64,000 bases of DNA from Gemmatimonadaceae bacterium. GTDB taxonomy: Bacteria; Gemmatimonadota; Gemmatimonadetes; Gemmatimonadales; Gemmatimonadaceae. The notes below the pieces were generated by a model. That model worked only from the letters and a program-made list of their open reading frames with translations, was not told the origin of the DNA and did not search any database. A program made the translations under genes and the position numbers. The number at the start of each line of letters is the position of its first letter. Position 1 is the first letter of the stretch. Shown in pieces: positions 56,245-63,933 of the stretch. Location of the stretch: the NCBI GenBank assembly GCA_020852815.1, contig JADZAN010000047.1, positions 62,001 through 126,000 on the forward strand, in the 5' to 3' direction.

Positions 56245-59200
56245 TCAGTGGAAGTCGTGGCTGCGGGCCCACGCCTCGCCCGCGTCGGCCTTGAGGGGGG
56301 TGAACTGCTCGCCGCGCAGGTTGACGACGTTGCTCTCGACCTGGAGCGTTCCGCGGACGAGGAGGAGTGGGGAGGTGGAGATCATCAACGCCTGGCGTTC
56401 GAAGCGCTTGGGGGTGACGACGACGTTGAGGATCCCGGTTTCGTCTTCCAGCGAGAGGAAGACGAAGCCCTTGGCGGTTCCTGGGCGCTGGCGGCAGATC
56501 ACGAGCCCGGCGTGGGCGACGCGTTCGCCGTCCCGTCCGTGTTGTTGCAGCTCGCGGGATGTGCGGACGCCGTTGGGGTGGAGGAGCTTTCGCAGGTGGC
56601 GCATCGGGTGGCCGTTGAGCGAGAGCCCGGTCAGGCGATAGTCGGCGTCGGTGGTCTCGAGGCGGGACATAGCGGGGAGTGGGGGGCGCGTGGGGCGCGG
56701 TCGCGATGGGGCGAGGGGGCCGGCGTCGCCGCGCAGCGCCTCGAGGACACGCCAGAGGGCGACGCGCCGGCGCTCAGCGGGCGGGACATCGGGGACCATG
56801 GTGTCGAAGGCACCGGCCTCGGCGAGGGCGCGAAGCGCGCGCTGGTCGAGCCCTGCGCGCTGGATGACGTCGGGGATGTCGTGGAAGGGGCCCTGCTCGA
56901 GGGCGCGTTCGAGCTTCTCGCGGGCGGCGGCGCCGAGTCCGTGCACGAGGCGGAGGCCGAGACGAACGGCGGGCGCCGCACTCCCATCTCTCGTCGCCTG
57001 CCTCCTGTCGCGCCGCTCGTCAGGCCTGTCGGCATGCCGGTCATCGAGTGTCCCGTCGGGTGTCCCGTCCTGCCTAACGCGAATCGCCACCTCCACGCCC
57101 ACCGGCACCACCACCTTCCCGTTCCGCAGTTCCAGCGCGTGGTCCCAGGCCGAGCGCGTGAGGTCGACCGGGCGCACCTCCACGCCATGCCGCTTCGCAT
57201 CCTCGATCAGCGTCCCCACCGAGTAGAAGCCCATCGGCTGTGCGTTGAGGATCGCCGCCGTGAACTCGGGGGCGTAGTAGTGGCGCAGGTACGCCGACGC
57301 GTAGACGATGAGCGCGAAGCTCGCCGAGTGCGACTCGGGGAAGCCGTAGTCGGCAAAGGCGTTGATCTGGTTGTAGATCCGGCGTGCGACATCCTCGGGG
57401 ATCCCGTTGCGCGCCATTCCGGTGATGAGCTTCTCGCAGATGGCCGCCATCCGTTCGCGCGAGCGCTTGTGCCCCATCGCCCGGCGCAGGATGTCGGCCT
57501 CTCCCGGCGTGAACCCCGCCGCGGCGATCGCCACCTGCATCCCCTGCTCCTGGAAGAGCGGGATGCCTAACGTGCGCTTGAGGATCGGCTCCACCGCGGG
57601 GTGCGGATAGGTCACCGGTTCCTCGCCCGCGCGCCGCCGCAGGTACGGGTGCACCATCTCCCCCTGGATCGGCCCCGGGCGGATGAGCGCGACCTCCACC
57701 ACGAGGTCATAGAAGCAGCGCGGCTTGAGGCGCGGGAGCGTGTTCATCTGCGCCCGGCTCTCCACCTGGAAGACGCCGATCGTGTCGGCCGCGCACAGGT
57801 CGTCGTACACCGCCTGGTCCGTCATGTCGAGCTGCCCGAGGTCGAGCGTGACCCCGCGGGCGGCGCGGATGTACTTGAGGCAGTCCTGCAGCACCGTCAG
57901 CATCCCCAGGCCTAACAAGTCGATCTTGACCAATCCCACCGGGTCGAGGTCGTCGCGCTCCCACTGGATCACCGTGCGGTTCGGCATCGACGCCGGCTCG
58001 ATCGGGACCACCGTGCGCAACGGTTCGGCGGTGAGGACGAAGCCGCCGACGTGGATGGAGCGGTGGCGCGGCGCCTGGTGCAGCCCCTCGACGATGTCGG
58101 GGAGGACGTGCACCCGGCGGTCGTTGGGATCGAGCCCGGCCTGCGCGAAGATGGTGGAGGCGAGCGGGGAGGCGGGGTCGGCGGCCGTGTCCCGGGAAGT
58201 GCCTAACGACCTCCCCTCCGCCTCCAGGCGATCCACCAACGACTGGTTGCGGGTGTTCTGCTGCAGCGTGACCTGCGCGTTGGCGTTGCCGAACGGTTCA
58301 TAGCCCTTCGAGTGGCGCGCCCCTCCGGGCCGGGCCGACGCCGCATCCAAGGGCGCCCCTCCATCCGCCTGGTCTCCAGCGTTGCCAGCGCCGCTGTCGT
58401 TCGTGCCGCTGTCGTTCGTGCCGCTGTCGCCGACGCGCGTCCGGCCGCCGGAATCCCATTCATGCTTCCGCCGCTTTGCCAACTCCGGGCGCCCGCTTCG
58501 CGCCGCTGCCTCTCGCGCCAGTCGATGCGCGTTCTCCCGCGCGTCCCCCCGCGCGTCCCCCCGCGCATTCCCCCGCGCGTCCTCTCCCGCGCTACGCTCC
58601 GGCGCACTCCCGTCTCCCCCCAGCCTTCGCTGGGGCAAGCTTTCCCGTCTCCCGTCCCGCTCTTCCCGCCCTTCGCCCCCCAGCCCGCGCCGGTGCGCCG
58701 CCTTCTCCTCCCGCATCCGCGTCGTCGCCTCCGTCCCCCGCACCATCCCCTGGCCCATGCGCTCCGCCAGCAGCCGTTCGGCACTCCACTCGTCGCGCTG
58801 CCTGCGCGGGTCGTCGGGAATCCCCGGGCGGTCGCTCTGCGGGTCGAGGTCGTACTCGCGCGCCAGCATGTCGGCCGGCGCCGCCCCTCCCCGCAACGCC
58901 TCCGCGGTCGCCTTCGCCGAAAACCGGTCGCTGAGGGCGCTGAGCACGTCGGCCTGCTGCACCGAGAACCCCAAAACACGCGCAGCATCACGCACCGCCG
59001 AGCGGCCGCGATAGGTGATCTGCTCGCAGACCATCGCCGCGTGCTCGCGCCCGTACCGTGCATAGACGTACTGCAGCACCTGTTCGCGGTCGCGGTGCGC
59101 GAAGTCGATGTCGATGTCCGGGGCCTCCTGGCGCTCGTCGCTCAGGAAACGCTCGAAGAGGAGTTCGAGCCGGATCGGGTCCACCGCGGTGATCCCGAGG

Positions 59201-60270
59201 CAGTAGCACACGGCGGAATTCGCCGCCGAGCCGCGCCCCTGGCACAGCACCCCCGTGCGATGGGCGAAACGGACGATGTCCCACACGATCAGGAAGTAGC
59301 CGGCGAGCCCCAGGCGCCGGATCGTGTCGAGTTCATGCGCCACCTGCGCCCGGTGCTTGTCGGTGCACTGCTCGCCCCAGCGTTCGCGGATTCCCTGCTC
59401 GACCAGTCGCGCGAGGTATTCATCGGCGCTCACCCCCGGCGGGAGCGGAAAGGTCGGGAGCGTGGGGCGCAGGTCCTCCAGCCGGAACGTGCATCGCTCG
59501 GCGATTGCCAGCGATGCGCGCAGCCCGGCGTCGTCGCCGCGCCAACGGCGTTGCAGCTGCTGGCGCCCCTTCAGGTACCACTCTCCGTTGGGGCGCAAGC
59601 GCTGGCCCATCGTGTCGAGCGTCCGCTCGTGGCGCAGCGCCGAGAGGACGTCGTGGACCACCCGCCCCGTGGGAAGGGCGTAGTGCACGTCGTTCGTCAC
59701 CACCCACGGGATCCCCAGCGACTTGGCGAGGGGGATCAGGTGGCGGACGAGGGCCCGTTCCTCGGGGAGGTGATGATCCCATACCTCGATGGCGAGGCGC
59801 CCCTCGAAGAGGTCGAGGAGTGTGGCGGCCGCCTCGCACGCCCCGTCCACATCGCCAGCTGCAATCCGCGAGGGGATCCACCCGCGCGGGCATCCGGTGA
59901 GGGCAAAGATCCCGTCGGTGTGGGCGGCGAGCGTGTCGAGCGAGACTCGCGGCTCCCCGCGCGGGTTGTCCATCCGCCCCCGCGTGATGAGCGAGGCGAT
60001 GTTGCCATACCCCGTGCGCGACTCGGCCAGGAGAACCAGGTGTGATGGGAGGCCGTCGATGTCGAGCGTGAGTTCGCAGCCGAGGATCCCGCCGATCCCC
60101 GCCTCACGTGCCGCCTGGGCAAAGCGGACCGCGCCGCCCAGGTCGTCGTGGTCGGTGAGGGCGAGCGCCGGCATGCCTAACGCCTTGGCCCGCGCGACCA
60201 GCGCCTCGGGTTCGGAGGCACCGTCGAGCAGCGAGAAGACGGAGTGGCAGTGCAGTTCGGTATACGGCAG
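56245..60270 (-). CDS. dnaE2: Error-prone DNA polymerase DnaE2 (C-family)
   Basis: Translesion polymerase of the ImuA-ImuB-DnaE2 mutasome. 1341 residues counted from the CTG at 60270. PHP domain begins ELHCHSVFSLLDGA. Catalytic aspartates are in PDIDIDF (about 463-469) and in LVKIDLLGLGM. An insertion of about 230 residues, at about 58,180-58,880, is rich in Arg/Gly/Asp and repeats (for example DSGTNDSGTND, ARGDARGDAR) and splits the usual region before VGGFVLTAEPL. A second short one lies in the C-terminal part. There is no ATG, GTG or TTG between the imuB stop and this N-terminus; alternatives are CTG 60348 (CTGA overlap with imuB) or TTG 60393 inside imuB. Confidence 0.93.
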   Translation of the reverse strand: MPYTELHCHSVFSLLDGASEPEALVARAKALGMPALALTDHDDLGGAVRFAQAAREAGIGGILGCELTLDIDGLPSHLVLLAESRTGYGNIASLITRGRMDNPRGEPRVSLDTLAAHTDGIFALTGCPRGWIPSRIAAGDVDGACEAAATLLDLFEGRLAIEVWDHHLPEERALVRHLIPLAKSLGIPWVVTNDVHYALPTGRVVHDVLSALRHERTLDTMGQRLRPNGEWYLKGRQQLQRRWRGDDAGLRASLAIAERCTFRLEDLRPTLPTFPLPPGVSADEYLARLVEQGIRERWGEQCTDKHRAQVAHELDTIRRLGLAGYFLIVWDIVRFAHRTGVLCQGRGSAANSAVCYCLGITAVDPIRLELLFERFLSDERQEAPDIDIDFAHRDREQVLQYVYARYGREHAAMVCEQITYRGRSAVRDAARVLGFSVQQADVLSALSDRFSAKATAEALRGGAAPADMLAREYDLDPQSDRPGIPDDPRRQRDEWSAERLLAERMGQGMVRGTEATTRMREEKAAHRRGLGGEGREERDGRRESLPQRRLGGDGSAPERSAGEDARGNARGDARGDARENAHRLAREAAARSGRPELAKRRKHEWDSGGRTRVGDSGTNDSGTNDSGAGNAGDQADGGAPLDAASARPGGARHSKGYEPFGNANAQVTLQQNTRNQSLVDRLEAEGRSLGTSRDTAADPASPLASTIFAQAGLDPNDRRVHVLPDIVEGLHQAPRHRSIHVGGFVLTAEPLRTVVPIEPASMPNRTVIQWERDDLDPVGLVKIDLLGLGMLTVLQDCLKYIRAARGVTLDLGQLDMTDQAVYDDLCAADTIGVFQVESRAQMNTLPRLKPRCFYDLVVEVALIRPGPIQGEMVHPYLRRRAGEEPVTYPHPAVEPILKRTLGIPLFQEQGMQVAIAAAGFTPGEADILRRAMGHKRSRERMAAICEKLITGMARNGIPEDVARRIYNQINAFADYGFPESHSASFALIVYASAYLRHYYAPEFTAAILNAQPMGFYSVGTLIEDAKRHGVEVRPVDLTRSAWDHALELRNGKVVVPVGVEVAIRVRQDGTPDGTLDDRHADRPDERRDRRQATRDGSAAPAVRLGLRLVHGLGAAAREKLERALEQGPFHDIPDVIQRAGLDQRALRALAEAGAFDTMVPDVPPAERRRVALWRVLEALRGDAGPLAPSRPRPTRPPLPAMSRLETTDADYRLTGLSLNGHPMRHLRKLLHPNGVRTSRELQQHGRDGERVAHAGLVICRQRPGTAKGFVFLSLEDETGILNVVVTPKRFERQALMISTSPLLLVRGTLQVESNVVNLRGEQFTPLKADAGEAWARSHDFH
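58390..58430. repeat. 15-bp tandem repeat in dnaE2
   Basis: Unit GCCGCTGTCGTTCGT at 58390 and 58405 and a partial copy at 58420; codes for the DSGTN tract on the minus strand. Confidence 0.85.
58535..58590. repeat. 12-bp tandem repeat in dnaE2
   Basis: Units of the type CCCGCGCGTCCC, about four copies, coding for the GNARGDARGDAREN tract on the minus strand. Confidence 0.8.
58603..58667 (-). repeat. Palindromic repeat element, copy A, inside dnaE2 coding sequence
   Basis: Contains the hairpin CCCCAGC-CTTC-GCTGGGG at 58618-58635, then GCAAGC and a pyrimidine-rich tail TTTCCCGTCTCCCG. On the minus strand the whole reads GGGAAGAGCGGGACGGGAGA... as in the coxG leader. Translated in frame as ESLPQRRLGGD. 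Confidence 0.8.
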
Positions 60271-60304
60271 AAGACGAGAAGACGAGAAGACGAGAAGACG
60301 AGAG
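60269..60304. repeat. 8-bp tandem repeat at the imuB-dnaE2 junction
   Basis: AGAAGACG, four exact copies at 60269-60300 and a partial one. It lies between the imuB stop and the dnaE2 conserved start. The period is not a multiple of three. Confidence 0.9.
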
Positions 60305-60305
60305 G

Positions 60306-60330
60306 CCTGCCCCAGCGAAGGCTGGGGACG
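60306..60330 (-). repeat. Palindromic repeat element, copy B, in the imuB-dnaE2 junction
   Basis: CCCCAGC-GAAG-GCTGGGG at 60310-60327, flanked by CCTGC. On the minus strand it is followed by the TCTTCTCG tract. Confidence 0.85.
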
Positions 60331-60344
60331 AGTCCTACGGGGGG

Positions 60345-62876
60345 TCAGTCGTACCAGCCGTGGATGAACCAGGCGTTGTCGGAGGCGGTGCAATCGCGGT
60401 AAAGGACGAGATGGCTGGTCCCCGTGGTGTCCTCGCAGCGCCAGTAGTCGCGGGCGTAGCCCGATTCCCACCAGTCGCCGGTGAGGCGTTCGGGGCCAAT
60501 GGCGCGGGCCACGGTGATCACCTGCTGGCGCCACCGGATGGCGCGCGGCGGGCTCGTCGCGCGGCCGTCGGCGGTGCGGACCTCGGCGCGTTCCGGCGTC
60601 TCCAGTTGACGCAGCGCTGGCGCGCGCAGGAGCGACGGGGGAAGCGCTCGCGCGGCCAGGCGTGGCATGGCGCCGGGGGCGCCTTCGCGCACGAGGGTGA
60701 GCGCCCGGGTGCCTAACGCTTCGCGCGCAGGGTCCGCGTCCCGTGCCGGTGGGCGCTCGGCCGCTGCGATGGCGTGTGCGGAGATTGCCGGGGACGACGA
60801 ACGCGCCAGCCCTCCTCGCCCGTCGCCCCCCCTCGCGCCGCTCCCGTCCCCCATCGGATCCTCCACCCGTTCCCATTCCCCGGCGCGCTCGGGCCGGTGC
60901 GTGTCGCGCAGCACCGGGCGCACGATGGCTCCCGTGCCTAACGTTGCACGCAGGCGGGCGAAGGCGGCATCGGCGGCGGCGGGGTCGCGCCAGGCCGGGT
61001 CGAGCAACTCGCCCTGGGCACCGTGCAGCGGCGCCGTGGCGGTGATGGCCACCGTTACCGCGCAGACCGGGGCATCGAGGCGCCACTCCTCCAGGAGTGC
61101 ACGGCATCGCTCGAGGAGCGGGACCACGCGGGCCAAGGGGCGCGGGAGGCGCACCTCGCGCGTGATCGTGTGGGCGCGGGTGGCGGTCGGGAGCGCCCCG
61201 CGTGCGTCGTCGAGGGCCAGGGTGATGGCCACCACTGCGGCCGAGCGCCCGTCATGCACCAGGTCCTGCACCAAACGATCGAGAGCAGCTCGCACGAGGA
61301 AGAGGATCGGTTCCACCGAGGGGACGCTGGGCGACAGCTCGGCGACGACGGCGCGCGGGGCGTCGAGGCGGGCGAGCACCGGGCGCCGGCGATCCTCGCC
61401 GCGCGCCAGGCGCCACGCCGCCACGCCTTCCTCGCCCCAGCGTCGTTCCACGTCCTCGACGGTGAGCGCGGCAAGGGCCCCCACGGTGCGCAGCCCAAGC
61501 GCCTGCAGCGTCTCGCGCAACTCTTCATCCATCGGGACCAGGCCGAGGGGGGCTGGGGCGAGGTAGGCAGCGCAACCATCGGGTGGAACGATGACGATTC
61601 CCTCGTCCATGGGTGCGTCCTCGGCGCTCGCGCGTCGCGGGCGCCGCGGGTTGTCGTGCGAGTTGTCGTGCGGGTTGTCGCGCGGGTTGTCGCGCGAACG
61701 CCTGGCTGGTGTCGTGGGGCTGGTGGGGGAGGCCCACGTGGCGGCGCGGGCGGCGACGCACGAGTCGGCGATCCCGACGCGTGCTCCTGGGTGCCAGCGG
61801 CGGGCGAGGGCGAGGAGGCGGCGGGCCAGCGCACGTTCGCCGCCTAACGCTTCGAGCCCACTGGCGCCGATCCACCAGGTGCCGGGGCTACCGGCGACCG
61901 GGGTCACTTGCGGGCTTGCCTGCACGAAGGCGGCCGTGGCCCGTGTCACGGCACGCGTGAGTGCGTCCTCGTCCCAATGGGCCACCCGGAGTGTCGCGCA
62001 GCGCGAGCGTGCTTCGGCGATCGTCATTCCGGCCCGGATGCGGGCGTCGCCGGCTGCTGCCGTGGCGGCGCGCACGCGCTGGCCATCGAGGAGGACGATG
62101 GGGAGGGCGTCCCAGTGGGGGGCGGGCGGCGTGGGGAGGGGCCCGCCAGGCGCACCAGTGCCGCCAGGCGCACCAGTGCCGCCAGGTGCACCAGTGCCGC
62201 CAGGTGCACCAGGCCCGCGCGGCGCATGAGGCCTGTGCGGCGCACCAAGCCTGGGCGACGCACTGAGGCCGTCAGATGCAAGCATCGTCGGTGCCCGGGC
62301 GGCGGGATTCGCGGTGGGGTTTGCCGCTGGCGTCGGTTGGGGCGTTGGCCAGGGGGCGTTGGTGTTGGTGTTGGCGTTGGCGTTGGCGTTGGGGATGGGC
62401 GTGTTGGGGATGGGCGTGTTGGGGATGGGGGGTGTCATCCTCCCACCCGTCGTATCCACGGCGGGGGGCGAGGAGGAACTCGTCGCGGGCGATGGCCGGC
62501 TCGGCGCATCGGCGCTTGTGCGCGAGGGTGGCACCAGTGGTGCTTGCGGCACCTGCGGCACCTGCGGCACCTGCGGCACCTGCGGCACCTGCGGTACCTG
62601 CGGCACCTGCGGCACCTGCGGTACCTGCGGCACCTGCGATACCCGCGGCACCTGCTGTTCTGGTGTTGTCTGGTGTGTTGGGAGGCGTGGCGGGGTGGCG
62701 GTGCGTCGCGGGATCACCACGTCCTCCACTCCCATGGGGAGGAGGAGTTGTTCGTCGGACCCCGGGGGCGTCAGGAGCGGTCCGTTCCCCGCGGCGATTG
62801 CGTGTTGCCACGCCGCGCCGATCGGGAACCTGGGGATGCGCACACATGCGACGCGCCACTTCGATTGCACAGCCAA
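60345..62876 (-). CDS. imuB: ImuB, Y-family polymerase-like mutasome hub
   Basis: 843 residues from ATG 62876. ImuB is inactive as a polymerase and links ImuA, DnaE2 and the beta clamp. N-terminus VACVRIPRFPIGAAWQ, then an insertion of about 220 residues (at about 62,110-62,780) made of QVPQVPQ, IPNTPIPN and GAPGGTGAPGG repeats. The core resumes with LPIVLLDGQRVRAATAAAGD and MTIAEARSRCATLRVAHWDE, followed by ALGLRTVGALAALTVEDVER and the C-terminal region with LPPSLLRAPALRQLETPERA and TGDWWESGYARDYWRC. Another repeat tract (RDNPRDNPHDNSHDNPR) lies near 61,650. The start is set by the conserved N-terminus and overlaps imuA by 605 bp. Confidence 0.92.
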   Translation of the reverse strand: MAVQSKWRVACVRIPRFPIGAAWQHAIAAGNGPLLTPPGSDEQLLLPMGVEDVVIPRRTATPPRLPTHQTTPEQQVPRVSQVPQVPQVPQVPQVPQVPQVPQVPQVPQVPQAPLVPPSRTSADAPSRPSPATSSSSPPAVDTTGGRMTPPIPNTPIPNTPIPNANANANTNTNAPWPTPQPTPAANPTANPAARAPTMLASDGLSASPRLGAPHRPHAPRGPGAPGGTGAPGGTGAPGGTGAPGGPLPTPPAPHWDALPIVLLDGQRVRAATAAAGDARIRAGMTIAEARSRCATLRVAHWDEDALTRAVTRATAAFVQASPQVTPVAGSPGTWWIGASGLEALGGERALARRLLALARRWHPGARVGIADSCVAARAATWASPTSPTTPARRSRDNPRDNPHDNSHDNPRRPRRASAEDAPMDEGIVIVPPDGCAAYLAPAPLGLVPMDEELRETLQALGLRTVGALAALTVEDVERRWGEEGVAAWRLARGEDRRRPVLARLDAPRAVVAELSPSVPSVEPILFLVRAALDRLVQDLVHDGRSAAVVAITLALDDARGALPTATRAHTITREVRLPRPLARVVPLLERCRALLEEWRLDAPVCAVTVAITATAPLHGAQGELLDPAWRDPAAADAAFARLRATLGTGAIVRPVLRDTHRPERAGEWERVEDPMGDGSGARGGDGRGGLARSSSPAISAHAIAAAERPPARDADPAREALGTRALTLVREGAPGAMPRLAARALPPSLLRAPALRQLETPERAEVRTADGRATSPPRAIRWRQQVITVARAIGPERLTGDWWESGYARDYWRCEDTTGTSHLVLYRDCTASDNAWFIHGWYD
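61648..61700. repeat. 12-bp tandem repeat in imuB
   Basis: Unit of type GGGTTGTCGTGC, four to five copies, coding for the (RDNP/HDNS) tract on the minus strand. Confidence 0.85.
62145..62213. repeat. 18-bp tandem repeat in imuB
   Basis: GCCAGGCGCACCAGTGCC at 62145, 62163, 62181 and a partial copy at 62199; codes for GAPGGT on the minus strand. Confidence 0.9.
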
Positions 62877-63825
62877 CCTCCACGAGATGATGCGTTCCGC
62901 CCTTCTCGACCGTCACCTGCAACACGAGCGGGGTACGAAGCGCCCCGCTTTCGCCTGGGACATGGTGCGCGCCGTGGTCATCGAGGACTGGGCGTGCGGG
63001 CTCCGCCGTTCGTCCTGTTCGCGTGCGCGAGGGTTCTTGCGAAGGTTCTTGCGAGGGTGCTCGGGATGGCTCTCGCGAGGGAGGGCGCGTTGGTTCCCGC
63101 CATGGCGGTCGTCCCGGCGGGATGGGTGATCCATCGCGCGTGCGGTGGGCGTGCACGCGCAGGCGGACGGCGCCTCCAACGGCAGCGCGTCCACTCGGAG
63201 CGCGCCCGCCTGCCGCGCGCCCACCCGCCGCGCGCCCACCCGCAGCGTGCCCACCCGCCGCGCGCCCGTCCGCAACGCCGCGGTCGGAGGCGTGGCCGCC
63301 TTCGAGGGGCTCCTCGTCGCGCAGCATCACGAAGGCGGCATTGCCTTCGCGCGCCAGGCGGGTGAGGCGCACCGCGACGCCGTGCGAAAGCGAACCGCTT
63401 CCATCGAGGATCACCAACCCGAAGGCCCCGCTGCGCAGGAGGACATCGGCGCACCAGGGGCCGTGCGCCACCGCGGAGGCCGGCGTGGTGCGGCTGGCCA
63501 GCGGCGGGCGCACGATCCAGAGGCGTTCCGTCGTCGCCAGGGCGGCCCAGTCGGCCGGGGCCAGGGTGCGTGCGGCGTCCACGTATGCAACCCATCGTTT
63601 GTCCGCGAGCGCCTGGGCGACGATCTCGCGCACCAGCGTCGTCTTGCCGCTCCCGCGCCTCCCCACGATCTCCGTCAACCGCCCCAGGGGGAGCCCGCCG
63701 TCCGACAGCACGGCATCGAGCGCCGCGATTCCCGTCGGCATCCCGGTGGGAATCCCGTTCCCGGGGCGCGGGGGTGGGGCGATGACGGCCGCGAGTTGCT
63801 GGCGGAGGGTGGCGAGAGACGTCAT
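62272..63825 (-). CDS. imuA: ImuA, RecA-like mutasome protein with repetitive C-terminal extension
   Basis: 517 residues from ATG 63825. RecA-fold core: GIAALDAVLSDGGLPLGRLT, Walker A GRRGSGKTT, LVILDGSGSLSHG, and a repetitive insertion of AAGGR/HAAGGR (about 190-225) plus Ser/Pro/Glu repeats (REPSRAPSQEPSQEPSRTR). The conserved part ends near VTVEKGGTHHLVEVGC; the frame then stays open for another 605 bp inside imuB, giving about 200 more residues of Ala/Gly and Pro/His/Gln repeats. ImuA binds ImuB and tunes SOS mutagenesis. The expected length for the family is well under 300. Confidence 0.88.
   Translation of the reverse strand: MTSLATLRQQLAAVIAPPPRPGNGIPTGMPTGIAALDAVLSDGGLPLGRLTEIVGRRGSGKTTLVREIVAQALADKRWVAYVDAARTLAPADWAALATTERLWIVRPPLASRTTPASAVAHGPWCADVLLRSGAFGLVILDGSGSLSHGVAVRLTRLAREGNAAFVMLRDEEPLEGGHASDRGVADGRAAGGHAAGGRAAGGRAAGGRAPSGRAAVGGAVRLRVHAHRTRDGSPIPPGRPPWREPTRPPSREPSRAPSQEPSQEPSRTRTGRTAEPARPVLDDHGAHHVPGESGALRTPLVLQVTVEKGGTHHLVEVGCAIEVARRMCAHPQVPDRRGVATRNRRGERTAPDAPGVRRTTPPPHGSGGRGDPATHRHPATPPNTPDNTRTAGAAGIAGAAGTAGAAGAAGTAGAAGAAGAAGAAGAASTTGATLAHKRRCAEPAIARDEFLLAPRRGYDGWEDDTPHPQHAHPQHAHPQRQRQRQHQHQRPLANAPTDASGKPHRESRRPGTDDACI
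62358..62432. repeat. 6-bp and 15-bp tandem repeats in the imuA/imuB overlap
   Basis: GTTGGC/GTTGGT hexamers, about six, then GGGGATGGGCGTGTT-type units, about three. On the minus strand in the imuB frame they give the (NA)n/(NT)n and IPNTP tracts; in the imuA frame HPQHAHPQHAHPQR. Confidence 0.85.
62543..62655. repeat. 9-bp tandem repeat in the imuA/imuB overlap
   Basis: GGCACCTGC unit, about twelve copies. On the minus strand in the imuB frame it codes QVPQVPQ, in the imuA frame AGAAGAAG. Confidence 0.9.
63010..63100. repeat. 12-bp-type tandem repeat in imuA
   Basis: Units around GGTTCTTGCGAG, diverged, coding for the REPSRAPSQEPSQEPS tract. Confidence 0.65.
63198..63275. repeat. 15-bp tandem repeat in imuA
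   Basis: CGCGCGCCCACCCGC-type unit, four to five copies; codes for the (GRAAG)n tract on the minus strand. Confidence 0.85.
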
Positions 63826-63835
63826 GGACGAGAAG

Positions 63836-63860
63836 CCTGCTCCAGCGAAGGCTGGGGATG
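63836..63860 (-). repeat. Palindromic repeat element, copy C, upstream of imuA
   Basis: CTCCAGC-GAAG-GCTGGGG at 63840-63857, one mismatch in the stem; ten bases or so ahead of the imuA ATG on the coding strand. Confidence 0.8.
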
Positions 63861-63864
63861 AAAA

Positions 63865-63890
63865 GCCTGCCCCAGCGAGGGCCGGGGACG
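63865..63890 (-). repeat. Palindromic repeat element, copy D, upstream of imuA
   Basis: CCCCAGC-GAGG-GCCGGGG at 63870-63887, one A-C mismatch; same orientation as copies B and C, and 30 bp from copy C. Confidence 0.75.
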
Positions 63891-63933
63891 GGGAGTGCCT
63901 AACGCGGATGTCCGGGAAGGAACTGCGGAAACC

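Noticed and set aside
60271-61107. Upstream extension of the dnaE2 frame into imuB
   Set aside because: No conserved sequence and lies in the other frame of imuB; the PHP domain begins at about 60264.
62145-62655. imuB/imuA frames as a pseudogene or assembly error
   Set aside because: Both frames stay open and periods are multiples of three, which fits functional coding. An assembly error in copy number cannot be excluded without reads.
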